Assembly: GCA_022457155.1 (NCBI GenBank)
Contig: JAJGOT010000059.1
Span: 2,117,001-2,181,000, forward strand
Length of the DNA stretch: 64,000 nucleotides
Direction of reading: 5' to 3'
DNA from: Cladopsammia gracilis
Taxonomy: Eukaryota; Cnidaria; Anthozoa; Scleractinia; Dendrophylliidae
Positions within the stretch are counted from its first letter, which is position 1. Each line of letters begins with the position of its first letter. This document shows, in pieces, positions 1 to 10,377 of this stretch. A program made the translations under genes and the position numbers. The notes under the pieces were generated by a model, which was not told where the DNA came from, ran no database searches, and was given only the letters and a program-made list of their open reading frames with translations.

Positions 1-430
1 ACTACATACACGAGCGCTATAAGTTGCGGACGAAACATAATTCTATTTGTACATGTGAGTACTGAATTTAATGTTGCACGCTGATCACTCGTGACTTGCC
101 CCAAGTAGCATACACAATCACACTCCTCTACAACGGTCTTCCTCCTTTTGAATGTGTTCTTTTAACCGGCATTTTACGGTATACAGTTGTATTGTACTTA
201 AAGTCAGATCATTCGACATTTGCAACAGGGATATGCATCCATGTAATATATGGGAAGATTGTTTCATCAGGATTTTCAAACACTGAGAAGTGGGTTGGAA
301 AAACAAGGCACAGCCGAGTTTTTTTAAAGTGTTTGGATACCTGATGAAACATTCTTTCAAGTGTTCACATAGCTTCTCAAGCTGATCATTAAATACAGAA
401 ATGAATAAAATCGCCAAAATCTATGCTGAT

Positions 431-614
431 AGGCCATTTGCACGATGTCGTCATTTGACTACAACTTCCAGAATTCATTTCGTTTTTCCTTTCTTATTTA
501 AATTTTGTAATCCCAGTGCGGTTTAAATAACAATAGCCCTAATTTGCACTACAAAACAAAAAACTGAAGGATTCTGGTAGTTGTAGTCATATGACGTCAT
601 CGTGCAAATGGCCT
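431..614. mobile_element. MITE with AGGCCATTTGCACGATG ends
   Basis: About 184 bp with inverted ends of roughly 45 bp that read AGGCCATTTGCACGATG inward. Units B, B' and C lack it at the matching place, so it is an insertion private to unit A. No coding capacity. Identical copy at 15824-16007. Confidence 0.75.
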
Positions 615-730
615 ATTAGGATAGAGTTTCCAAACCACGGTCCACCATCATCGCGCCATCACGCTACACGCCATTACACCATCACGCTATCACGCTTTTG
701 ATTTTCTTCGTTCAAACTTGATGAATTATT

Positions 731-880
731 CATGAGTTTGAGATCGATTGAAATGGGCTGTTTGAAAAATAATTTTAACAGCTAACAAATTCCAATTTGC
801 TTGTTCATGAGTTTGAGGTCGATTGAAATGGGCTATTATAAAATAATTTTAACAGCTAACAAATTCCAATTTGCTTGTAA
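731..880. repeat. 75-bp direct tandem duplication
   Basis: Two head-to-tail copies starting at 731 and 806, present only in unit A and its copy at 16124-16273. Units B and C have one copy. It lies just downstream of the DED exon in transcription direction. The preceding 640-700 interval is a degenerate run of CCATCACGC-like 9-mers. Confidence 0.7.
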
Positions 881-1040
881 TGAGCTCCAAAAACATAAAT
901 GAAGCGTCTGCAATTTGCCCTGATTCGGTCACAGAGAGTACAGAGAGGTGTCTCGGACAGGTGAAGGCGAATTGAACAATTTTACTAATGAAGGTTTAAA
1001 GCTTAAACACTGCTCGCAAAACTACTTTTAATTAGCTCAC

Positions 1041-1341
1041 CTTCAACTTCCAGTAACACGTATTTGCTCAAATCCACTCGGCCCACGACTTCCAACAATT
1101 CAACCAAACGGGTAAGGTTGTTTGCGGAAAGCAATTTAGCCTCCATCATAAGAGAAAAGAGCTGATATGGTTGCTGTACCTCTTCTAATTTCCTTTTGGG
1201 TAGATCATCTCGTAAAACAAACTTCATTTTGTTGAGGTCATCGCTGGTGAGTTGATTCGAAATGAACATCAAATGTTCTTCAAACTGAAGGTATGCGTCT
1301 ATGAGAAAATCATAAATGAACTTGTTGCTTTCTTCGAGCTT
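1041..1341 (-). CDS. Death effector domain exon, unit A
   Basis: A single exon coding about 100 residues that forms one complete death effector domain, the homotypic adaptor fold of FADD, caspase-8 and cFLIP. On the minus strand the frame opens after an in-frame TGA at 1347-1345 next to AG dinucleotides usable as acceptor, so no start codon lies in this exon. The helix-2 hydrophobic core, an LPKRK segment and the RVDL form of the RxDL charge-triad motif are all present. The exon ends in GAAG followed by donor GTGAGC (phase 1), and the extra residues beyond it are intron. The caspase-like partner exon would lie left of the window. Confidence 0.72.
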
Positions 1342-1797
1342 CTTTCAGTTTCAATCAAAACCCTCCAAAATGTTAATCCCCCAAAAGTTGGCCTTATTTG
1401 GCCGTATGGTGTCTGAACTGCAGACGGGGTTTTATTAATGAAAAGTAAATAAATTTTGCTTGTTGAAGATTTGATGGACGGTATGGGTATTAGAATCAAA
1501 CCTATTTGTTTTTGTTGTTTGTAATCCTGGAAAAATGTGTAAACAAGTGTTTTTTGTATGATTCTGTATAAATGAAGTAAATCTTGATAACCATAAACTT
1601 GCTAATCAAAAAAGCTTCCGTTCTACACTCTTCCGTATTAAATGAGCAGGCTTACACCGCAGTGATCCTACATAACATGCAGGGCGGTCCTCAAAGAAAC
1701 TTTTTACTGGAACGCAAGAAGAAAAGGATGAGAAAATTGCCTCCTATGCTGACCGAGGATTATTAAATAGACACTGTCTCACCGAAATAACATGGGT

Positions 1798-2173
1798 TTA
1801 TAATTATACAATGTACTGAATTCTACGCGCATTGTGATTGGTCATCATCTATGATCTATTAGAGTACAGACAAACAGCTGACTTCATGGAGAATGTGTTT
1901 TCTCTGTTTCGTCCAACATGGCGGACAGTTTTGAAAATGTGGACGAGATTATTCCAGAAAGGGTAAGCGCAGAAAATCGAGAAAATGTTTAGCAGGATTT
2001 ATTGACAATTAAGAAAAAGACGAATCCAAAGTAAAAAGTAGTTTCACTTGTCAACAGCTTCTGCTAAACTGAGAAAAGAAATTCTCCATGGCATCAGCTG
2101 TGTCTCACCACTCTAATTGGTCATAGCTTATGAGCAAGCAAAATGCGCGTAGAATTTAATGTATTGTATAATC
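1798..2173. mobile_element. Inverted-repeat MITE in unit A
   Basis: Both ends carry TATAATTATACAATG-type sequence in opposite orientation, and pairing extends about 110 bp inward, including a reversed CCAAT box (ATTGGTCA). The middle holds a short ATG segment with a donor-like GTAAGC. Copies: 8691-9064, 17191-17566, 24084-24457 and, expanded by a minisatellite, 26704-29154. Confidence 0.7.
1918..1962 (+). other. Candidate 15-codon leader exon inside the MITE
   Basis: ATGGCGGAC opens a 15-codon frame beginning MADSFENVDE and stopping exactly at a consensus donor (AGG, then GTAAGC). The frame is kept in the copies at 8810, 17311, 24203 and 28900, with mostly conservative changes (D/E, N/K, I/V). 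It sits in the loop of an inverted-repeat element just downstream of CCAAT boxes. It may be a real first exon captured by the element or chance conservation by descent. No downstream exon was found. Confidence 0.3.
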
Positions 2174-3082
2174 AAAGGGATATTGTCCTACCGAAAAAAC
2201 GAAATTGTGTTAACTTAATTGCTGTGAGATCGGAGGGGAGCAGCACACTATTCTTAAAGAGATCCCTGTGTTACCTCATGGGATCCCTGTGTTGCGATTT
2301 TTGTTAGTCACGATGATTTTGAGCATTCATCTGTTCAGTGGTGTCGTGCGCTGCTTGCTTCGCCTACGTTCAAAGCAAGGTAAGCGCCATAATTTGCGGA
2401 GGAAAAATACTTCTATTTGCGCATGTGAGTTATGATGTTGCAAGGATCGCTTAGTCAGCTGATCACTCGTGACTTGCCACAAGCAGAATACACAATCACA
2501 CTTCTATGCAGTCTTCCTCTTTTTGATTGTGTTCTTTTAACCGGCATTTTACGGTATACAGGTACTCAGATATTTCCCTGCCTGCCCTCCTACTCAATCA
2601 ATAAGTTCAGAGACAGTGCTTGCATATCTTACCATATGCAGGAAGCATGGCCTCCCTAGCCGCTCTTGGACGATGAAAAAGTTTCGTTTTCTCCTCAACT
2701 GTGGAAAATGAAAACATCATTAATAAAAAATGTCAGCACTTAAAAGTTTGGCCAAATGGGTCTTCGATATTATAACGAACAAATTAAATGGCTGATAGTT
2801 AGCCATAACGTACTCAGCACTCGTTTTGCTTGTTTCCTGTAAAGAAGGAATTTCTATTGTAAGCTCATATGCTGTGATGAGTAACAGCTGTAATGTACTT
2901 AAAGTCAGATCATTCAACATTTGCAACAAGGATATGCGTCCATGTAATAATTATATCAAACATGAGGAAGATTGTTTTATCAGGATTTTCAATCACCTAC
3001 AAGTGGGTTGGAAAAACGAGGCACAGCCGAGTTTTTTAAAGTGTTTGGATACCTGTTGAAACCTTCTTTCGATTGTTCACAT

Positions 3083-6000
3083 TAGTCAGGTCTCATATGG
3101 CAAAATATGGGTCGGATCGTTACAGAAGTGACAAAAGCGCCAAATTTGGCATAGATGTTCCTTAGGACCTACTGATTAATATTAGAGGGGGAGCCCAACG
3201 CAATCGTCACCATATAAGGATTAACGGGGCTTTTAAAATTTACCTTAATTACAAATTGGGCTACCTGTGGTGGTTTGCAGTTTTCAATTAAAACAGCTAA
3301 CAAGAAATGCAGTAGTGACATTTATTGAGTAAAACTATTATGCTTACTCATTTCTTCGCATATTTCATTATAAGCCATCATTTATATATTACATAAGGCT
3401 TTTAGATATATACTAGTTCCCAGTACCTTCTCGGTAAGAATGATCAAATTTCAACATTACCGCCATAGCTGATTCGTATCACACGTTCCCTTCAAACTCG
3501 CGTTTTGAACCTAAATTACTGCTGTTTGATATATATGTTCGCGAAACAAATGTACTTTCAAATAGGACTAATAGAAACGCCAAGAGTTAGCTATATTATT
3601 AGAATTCAGTTAGGGCTACATAAAGGAAACAATGCTCGATCGCTGAAACTCTTTAGATTATCATTTAAGCTTGATGCAGTTATAGCCTTTAGGATAGGCA
3701 TTGGCATCTGCAAAGGGGGGTACATCCCAAGGAAGCCTTGGCACACTTGCATGTTGTACACGCGCCTTTGCAAGAGCACTTGATCAGCTCACTACAAGCC
3801 TTGGATACTTCGGGTATGGTGATCCATTTTGGAACCCATTTGCCATCGTCTTCAAACCACGAGAACTGCCCTGGTGATGGCACAGGTGGCTGTGGCTGAT
3901 CGCTGACTGTCCAGATACCGGCCTGGAGAACGGTGCGACGGACATGCTGCAAAAGGGCATCCTGCAAATAACAACAGCGTCGATGTTATTAAGAATTAAT
4001 TAGGAAGAGGTTGATCCTAGTTTCATAGAAAGAAGGTGCAGTGGGTTAGTTCAAACTTGTCATTGTGAGTATTGCCAGTTAAACAGCCTACAGGTGGCCT
4101 GGCCCTCTGAGCCCTTCCCCTCATATCCGCCCCTGCTAGGTGAAACGTAAAAAAAGTGCGATAAAGAAAGAAGTAATATTTACCTTTGTAGGCGGGAGCT
4201 TGTCCATTGCTCTACTGTTCTTGCAGAATAGCTCCATCCGGGTCAGGTTGATGTCAGATAAGGGGCTGAGCTTATCGTACAGGATTACCGTGTATCTCTC
4301 GATCAGTTTGAAGAAGGGCGAGTCTGTCGTAAGCTGCATAAATGGCGTCTTGGCAAGTATTTGGAATGTGGGCGTGACCTCTGGAAAGATCTCCCATGCC
4401 TGCCAGGCTGACTTCTTTCCTTTCCCAAAGAAGCAGGAGGTGGTATCACAGCCAGTTAATGCGTGGAATACGAGCAGGGAAGTAGATCGTGGTTCACCAA
4501 GAACAGCACAAGTAGAGTTGACGCTGATGAAGCGAAAGTTTCGGCCCATACCAAAGGCAAGCCACAGATCAAGTTCCGGCTGAACTTCTCTCAGGTCATG
4601 AAGCTTTCCCACCAAGATGACTAGGACATCGGTATCCACGGTTCAGACGAGGACAGTTTTCGCCTCTTCAACTTGGATGGCGTGAAGGATATGGACCACA
4701 ACCCTCGTATCCGCCTCCTCGTGAGTACAATCTGTCATAGCGGTCGCAGAGCCAATGGAAATCACAGAAGTACCTGGAGAAAAATTATTTCGGTAGTTAA
4801 CATTTTTTTATGTGGGATTCCAACATAGGTTATACACATTAGCACGATTGTTACCACTTGTCATTATGTCTTAGTAGAACACTGAGGAGGGTCGCTTGGC
4901 CGAAAGATTTGTTAGTTAATTACTTTGTTGTATGACGCCTACAACATACTTTGTATGAGTATCATAGCTGACATATGTGTTGCATGTTTACCTGATGTAA
5001 CGTGGATTGTCTTCCTCTCTGGCCAGTTATGTCCAGCAACCTTCAACGATAGGAAGTGAAACAACTCTTCTTTGTTTAACGGATCACGCAGGAATGACGC
5101 CCAGTTGGATGGTAGTTTAGCACCCCCAGCTACTTTCCGTCGAACGCCTCTGCCTCTCTTCTCCCTTGTGGACTCCTTGAGACTATTAGGTATGTATGTG
5201 TCCCAGACAACGTCCACTCTTCTACTTCTCTGGCTGCTGAGGTAGGGAATGAAGACGTTATGGGCGTAATCATCAAAGGTGCTCGAACCAGTTACGGGAA
5301 GGCAGTGGACCACGACAGCTCCGTCTAGAACGCTGCAGTCAAATTGCGTGGGAGGCTCTGGCTGAGTCGATGGAATAATGCACTTGAGGAGTTCCGATTT
5401 AGCGCTTGGTAGACGAAGATTGCCGAATTCTGATAAGGAGGGAGGGAATCGTTGAACTTCATGGTTGAAGAACTCCTCGAGATCAGCATTACGGCTCTGC
5501 ATGGCGATGTACAGCTGTGCAAATAGTGCAACATTATTTTGGAGTGCAGCTATTCTCTTCATCTGTTTAGATTTGTCTCGCAGGGGTTTTTTCTTGTAAA
5601 GGGGGATCTTGTTCCTCTTAATGGTGTTGTGAATGGAGGTCGTCCGGTCCTCTATAACTGCCTTGACATATTCCCTATACTGGGTCTGACCAAGGGTGTC
5701 GAGGTTCATCACGGCCTTAGCTACTTCATCATCTGCACAATCACGGTTATCCAGTGTAACCAACTCAGGAAAGTCGTCCAGGAAAGGGTTTCCCATCTTT
5801 CTCATGACATCTACTAGATTTTTCACCTGCATCTTGAACGTTTTTTGCGCACTGAGGCCCATTTCGTGGTTGAGACGTCCACCATGCTCGTCGCTATCTT
5901 CTAGATATTGACCTCCAAACTGGTGCAGAAGCCTTGTTGTCTCGGGGCCCGAAGGCATCCATCGTCTGAAAATAGAAAATGTAAAATAATAATTGCTCAG

Positions 6001-7355
6001 CCGAAACTAAGTTATTGCTTTTATCCCTATTAATCAATATTTTGTAACTAACGCATTTAAATTTTCCAGAACAACGATCTGCCTTGCAAGCTGAATTCAA
6101 TGCATTGCACCCCTTTTTGTTTTCTTAATAGCGCGTAGTCGATTAAACCGTCCGGGACAATCAGTTACTTGCCCCGTTATCAATTACTTGCCCTGTCCCC
6201 TAGTGCAGTCAAATGGATTTATGTCAATACAGGAGTCGCTTGAATGGATTGGATTGATTTACTATGCCATCTTTTCAAGATCTAAAACGAAATCAGGATT
6301 TTGGAAATGAAAGTTCGCGATGCATCGAATTCAGTTGTAACATGCATTTTTTTAAATTATATATTTGAGTTTACCTAAAGGCAACAGGGTTCTCCGTAAG
6401 GCCAACGGCTCCTCCTCCACTCTTTAAAACCTTGTTCTCCTGCTCGTGCGCCTGGTCAAAGGGGATCGCGGAGAACCGATTGCCTGTCTTCGACAATACC
6501 CATCTTCCTTCTCCCTTTTCCTAGATACTCTTTCTTTGGCTTTTTGTAGCTTCGACAAATTGAATTTCAAATAGCAAGACTTGTGCCAAGACGCCTCGTT
6601 TTTAATTAAAACATCAGTGTCTATATCAAGAGGGATGGGAACATTGACTGGCAGGGCACCTAGTGAGCTAAACTCGAGAACATTCTGAAGAAAAGAGGCA
6701 TAGACTGATACGGGTCATAACATGGGCCACATGCTCTAAGAGGACATCTTAAATCTTCTGTTGTTGTTTGGCATATGATGCATCGACTCCAAGATATTTC
6801 CATTTCAGATTCTGAAATTTGAAACGGTTATATTTTCGATTACTTAGAAAAAACAATTTAAAATTGAAAGAAAAATTGTTAAACCAAACTTTTATATATA
6901 TATTGCAATATAAAATTAGCAAGATTATGGCCTTTAAATAGCGAAATACTTACAGGTTTTGTAGGTACGCCTGAGAGCCGCCATCTTGGATTTTGCCAAT
7001 GGCCAAGTGGGACTGGGCACCAGTATTTCAAAGAGATGCCGAAAAGTAGCTTTTTTGTTAAGATTCGGGGTTGTAATCGACAGTCATAACAGTTAATGCA
7101 TTCTAATTGATAATAGCTTTTTCAAAATTTATTTAAAACGTTTTTACATATATTTAATAAATATATTTAAAATAAGTACCACAGGGGGCCCAAATCGTGA
7201 AATTTGAAAAAGTAAATCCTCCGTAATTTCCCTTAAAGGAATATTTACGTTGGGCTCCCCCTCTAACATTGATAGTACTACCATAAGCTACAACTATGCC
7301 AAGTTTGGTGCTTTTGTCAGCTCTGTAATGATCAAGACCCTAAGAGACCTGACTA
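3083..7355 (-). mobile_element. Academ-like DNA transposon, copy 1
   Basis: The ends read TAGTCAGGTCTC and its reverse complement. Inverted similarity continues for about 130 bp, including a shared run beginning AGAGGGGGAGCCCAACG. CAT (or ACAT) flanks both ends, and unit C at 25364-25366 shows the uninterrupted site, so boundaries and a 3-4-bp target duplication are directly visible. The element encodes one spliced minus-strand protein with a PIN/XPG-like nuclease core (next entry). As I recall, Academ elements carry an XPG-type nuclease and make 3-4-bp duplications, which is why I use that name. No DDE transposase was recognised. The assignment is inference; the element itself is solid. Confidence 0.75.
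3689..6984 (-). pseudogene. Transposon PIN/XPG-like nuclease + CXC protein, broken
   Basis: Exons read right to left: possible ATG exon near 6984-6950; a Cys-rich zinc-binding segment about 6812-6700; a segment with a WHK-Cys motif (6684 to about 6510); the segment ending at donor 6374 with the family motif DQAHEQ; exon 5965-4992; exon 4773-4184; exon 3961-3689. The 4773-4184 exon carries EEADTR, VDTDVL and GCDTTS, acidic signatures fitting a PIN/FEN-type metal site. The last exon ends in a CXC cluster (CSC-x4-C-x2-C-x-C, then C-x3-C-x-C-x-C). GT-AG sites and phases are good. Two lesions: in-frame TGA at 4645-4643 where Arg (CGA) is expected, and a reading-frame change near 6700. The family is widespread but uncharacterised in cnidarians. 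Confidence 0.65.
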
Positions 7356-7448
7356 CATAGCTTCTCAAACTGATCATTGTAGATACAGAAATGAATAAAA
7401 TCGCCAAAATATGTTAATTAACATTGAGTTTCCAAACCACGGTCCACC

Positions 7449-7617
7449 ATTCGCCACTTTAGACACGAGAAGGAAACTGGGCCGAGTGAACGTTCGCAAC
7501 GACTTCTTTGACTGTTACTGGGGACAGAGATAAAAGAAGCGTCCCCTGTAACGATCCCAGATGTCGTTGCGAAAGTTCACTCGGCCCAGTTTCCTTCTCG
7601 TTTCTAAAGTGGCGAAT
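7449..7617. mobile_element. 169-bp MITE with ATTCGCCACTTTAGA ends
   Basis: Nearly perfect inverted repeats of about 55 bp run inward from ATTCGCCACTTT with a short unpaired centre, so the whole element can fold as a hairpin. Unit A lacks it at the matching site. Copies at 22842-23010 and 25457-25625. Confidence 0.8.
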
Positions 7618-7905
7618 CACGCCATCATGCCATCACGCTTTTGATTTTCTTTGTTCAAACTTGATAAATTTTTCATGAGTTTGAGATTGATTGAAATGGG
7701 CTGTTATAAAATAATTTTAACAACAAATTCCAATTTGCATGTAATGAGCTCCAAAAACATAAATGAACCGTCTGCAATTCGCCCCTGATTCGGTCACAGA
7801 GAGTACAGAGAGGTGTCTCGGACAGGTGAAGGCGAATTGAACAACTTTAGTAATGAAGGTTTAAAGCTTAAACACAGCTTGCAAAACTACTTTTAATTAG
7901 CTCAC

Positions 7906-8215
7906 CTTCAACTTCCAGTAACATCAACAGGTATTTGCTCAAATCCACTCGGCCCACGACTTCCAACAATTCAACCAAACGGGTAAGGTTGTTTGCGGAA
8001 AGCAATTTAGCCTCCATCATAAGAGAAAAGAGCTGATATGGACGCTGTACCTCTTCTAATTTCCTTTTGGGTAGATCATCTTGTAGATAAAACTTCATTT
8101 TGTTGAGGTCATCGCTGGTTAGTCGATCCGAAATGGACATCAAATGTTCTTTAAACTGAAGGGACTCGTCCGCTATGAGAAAATCATAAATGAACTTGTT
8201 GCTTTCTTCGAGCTT
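7906..8215 (-). CDS. Death effector domain exon, unit B
   Basis: About 103 residues forming one DED: helix 1 around FKEHLMSISDRL, helix 2 with the MKFYL core, helix 3 LPKRK, helix 6 with RVDL. The frame opens after an in-frame TGA at 8221-8219, beside AG dinucleotides suitable as acceptor. It closes at donor GTGAGC (7905-7900), phase 1. It differs from unit A by a few substitutions and a 9-base insertion, with the frame kept. Whether it joins another DED exon or directly a caspase-like exon cannot be read here. Confidence 0.72.
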
Positions 8216-8690
8216 CTTTCAGTTTCAATCAAAACCCACCTGAATGTTAATCTCCAAAAAGTTGGCCTTATTTGGCCGTATGATGTCTGAACTGCAGACA
8301 GGGGGATTTATTAATTAAAAGTAAATAAATTTTGCTTGTTTAAGACATGATGTCAAATCAGTTTGATGTACGGTATGGGTGTTTGAATCAAACCTATTTG
8401 TTTTTGATGTTTGTAATCCTGGAAAAATGTGTAAACAAGTGTTTTTTTGATGATTCTGTATAAATGAAGTAAATTTTGATAACCATAAACTTGCTAATCA
8501 AAAAAGCTTCCGTTCTACACTCTTCCGTATTAAATGAGCAGGCTTACACCGCAGTGATCCTACATAACATGCAGGGCGGTCCTCAAAGAAACTTTTTACT
8601 GGAACACAAGAAGAAAAGGATGAGAAAATTGCCTCCTATGCTGACCAAGGATTATTAAATAGACACTGTCTCACCGAAATAACATGGGTT

Positions 8691-9064
8691 TATAATTATA
8701 CAATGTACTGAATTCTACGCGCATTGTGATTGGTCATTACCTATGATCTATTAGAGTACAGACGCACAGTTGAAGTCATGGAGAATTTGTTTTCTCTGTT
8801 TCGTCCAACATGGCGGAAAGTTTTGAAAATGTGGATGAGATTATTTCGGAAAGGGTAAGCGCAGGCATCGAAAAAATGTTTAGCAGGATTTATTGACGAT
8901 TAAGAAAAAGACAAATCCAAAGTAAAAAGTAGTTTCACTTGTCAACAGCTTCTGCTAAACAGAGAAAAAAATTCTCCATAACATCAGCTGTGTGTCTCCA
9001 CTCTAATTGGTCATAGCTTATGAGCAAACAAAATGCGCGTAGAATTTAATGTATTGTATAATTA
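8691..9064. mobile_element. Inverted-repeat MITE in unit B
   Basis: Same element as 1798-2173. It carries a single copy of the 84-bp segment expanded into a minisatellite at 26716-28862. The candidate leader exon is at 8810-8854. The apparent start codon of the lipase 1 frame (9049) lies in its right arm. Confidence 0.7.
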
Positions 9065-10377
9065 AAGGAATATTGTCCTACCGAAAAAAACGAAATTGTG
9101 TTAACTTAATTGCTGCGAGCCCGGAGAGGAGCAGCAAACTATTCTTAAAGAGAGCCCTATGTTACCTCATGGGATCCCTGTGTTGCGATTTTTGTTATAG
9201 AGAACAAAGCCATGAAGTATATGCTGTAGCACTTCTGCCAATGTGCGCTGCGTTTGTTCTGTTCTCAATTCTCTCACCAGTGTCGTTTACTCTCGTGGGC
9301 GGATCGACGGGGTCTGTTTGTTTTTCATTTTTCTACCCGTTTGTCACCGCTTGCCTTATTTTATACGTCTGTTTTAGAGGCTGTAGGAGACCGAGTGGAG
9401 AGTACTTCATCGTAAAAAAGCGATTCGCTTTCTTATTTGTCATTGCGTACATCGGCGTGATCATCCTTGCTGTCACATCTCGCCCTAACTGCAGCGACAA
9501 AGACTGCTATTTTCCACAGTTGAATAATCACACAGAAACCAATCATAGATTTGTTGGCAAAGAAAAGAGCTCGCCTAGGTACCCAATATGCGGAAATACT
9601 TGGACTCCGTTACGTTTGAACATTGCAGAAATAGCTTACTTATCGTCCGCTGCTTATCTGGAAAACTGGAACAAAGGAGACCTCAGCAAGGATATCAACA
9701 GTTATTTCACAGATCGAGGCACCCAGTGGAATGTCACATACACATCAGAGGAAAATCCAAGGTTTTATCACGTGTTTGAGGTCACCAAACAAGTTCATAT
9801 CATCAGCATACGTGGAACGCTTAGCACGCGCGAGTGGATTGAAAACTTGAAACTATGGAGCGAGATAGTTAGTTACCAGATCACTTCAGTGGCACTTCCG
9901 GTTCAGAGTCTTCCATTAAGCTTCGTGACGTCATACGTGACGGCTGCTTCCTTTCTTGAGCGGCTACTGCACCACAATCGCGAAGATTTTGTTTTCAGTT
10001 CTGTCGAGTCATATGTTAAAGAACACTTGATCAATGGAAGTACTGATCAAAACGTCAGTGTTTTACTCACGGGGCATTCAGTCGGCGGCGGTTTAGCAAA
10101 GATCGTCGGAAGCCGACTCAAAATCCCAGCGGTATCGTTTTCGAGCCCCGGCGAAGTTTATATCCACGCCAAGATGGGTTTCACTTTAGACAATTTACAG
10201 CGTTACACTACATCTGTTGTGTCACGCAATGACATGGTCACGTGGGTGGATCGGCACGGCGGATTGGTTCAGTATATTGGTTGTAACTCGAATGTGTATG
10301 TTCAGTGCCACAGTATTGTTAACACCTACTGTGAGCTGAAGGAAGGGTGTGGTTTTGATAGTCCGGTTTTGTGTTAG
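9049..10377 (+). CDS. Membrane-anchored class 3 lipase, 5'-truncated (lipase 1)
   Basis: A 442-codon frame. Residues 50-442 are a multi-pass membrane protein with a C-terminal alpha/beta-hydrolase of the lipase class 3 type, resembling diacylglycerol lipases in layout. Hydrophobic spans lie near 57-82, 88-109 and 126-142. The nucleophile elbow is GHSVGG with Ser344. Plausible partners are Asp395 (in RNDMV) and His421 (in QCHSIV), so the catalytic half looks intact. Residues 1-49 are not lipase: they translate DED-array sequence joined at 9197. The intact paralogue start (40591) shows about 60 more residues and two to three more membrane spans belong there. The ATG at 9049 is fortuitous. Expression is doubtful because the native promoter is gone. 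Confidence 0.75.
   Translation: MYCIIKGILSYRKKRNCVNLIAASPERSSKLFLKRALCYLMGSLCCDFCYREQSHEVYAVALLPMCAAFVLFSILSPVSFTLVGGSTGSVCFSFFYPFVTACLILYVCFRGCRRPSGEYFIVKKRFAFLFVIAYIGVIILAVTSRPNCSDKDCYFPQLNNHTETNHRFVGKEKSSPRYPICGNTWTPLRLNIAEIAYLSSAAYLENWNKGDLSKDINSYFTDRGTQWNVTYTSEENPRFYHVFEVTKQVHIISIRGTLSTREWIENLKLWSEIVSYQITSVALPVQSLPLSFVTSYVTAASFLERLLHHNREDFVFSSVESYVKEHLINGSTDQNVSVLLTGHSVGGGLAKIVGSRLKIPAVSFSSPGEVYIHAKMGFTLDNLQRYTTSVVSRNDMVTWVDRHGGLVQYIGCNSNVYVQCHSIVNTYCELKEGCGFDSPVLC

Larger units (their letters stand above)
1..2380. repeat. DED array unit A
   Basis: One unit of a head-to-tail array. Units begin near a conserved stretch seen at 2385, 15400, 17778, 24670, 29342 and 51541. Each full unit carries, left to right, a conserved 0.4-kb leader, a DED exon on the minus strand and an inverted-repeat MITE. 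Unit A has its own MITE (431-614) and lacks the Academ-like insertion of unit B. Short open frames in the leader are not maintained between units and look non-coding. The same unit recurs at 15394-17773. Confidence 0.75.
1..9197. repeat. Young 15,393-bp-period duplication, left copy
   Basis: This segment recurs at 15394-24590. I found no base difference in any stretch compared, and every translated segment is identical. The right edge is sharp: after 9197 this copy runs into lipase sequence, while the other continues into another array unit. The left edge lies outside the window. Near-perfect identity means a very recent duplication, ongoing homogenisation, or two haplotypes assembled end to end. 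Confidence 0.9.
2381..9197. repeat. DED array unit B with nested transposon
   Basis: Same organisation as unit A. A 4.27-kb DNA transposon (3083-7355) sits between leader and DED exon, followed by a 169-bp MITE, the DED exon and the inverted-repeat MITE. The unit is cut off at 9197 where it meets the lipase gene. Its copy is 17774-24665. Confidence 0.75.

Noticed and set aside
96..417. Overlapping 82- and 99-codon frames in the array leader
   Set aside because: They lie on opposite strands of repeat leader sequence, and sister units break them by indels. No domain was recognised.
4140..4583. 147-codon plus-strand frame
   Set aside because: Exactly antisense to the transposon nuclease exon, which has splice sites and family motifs.
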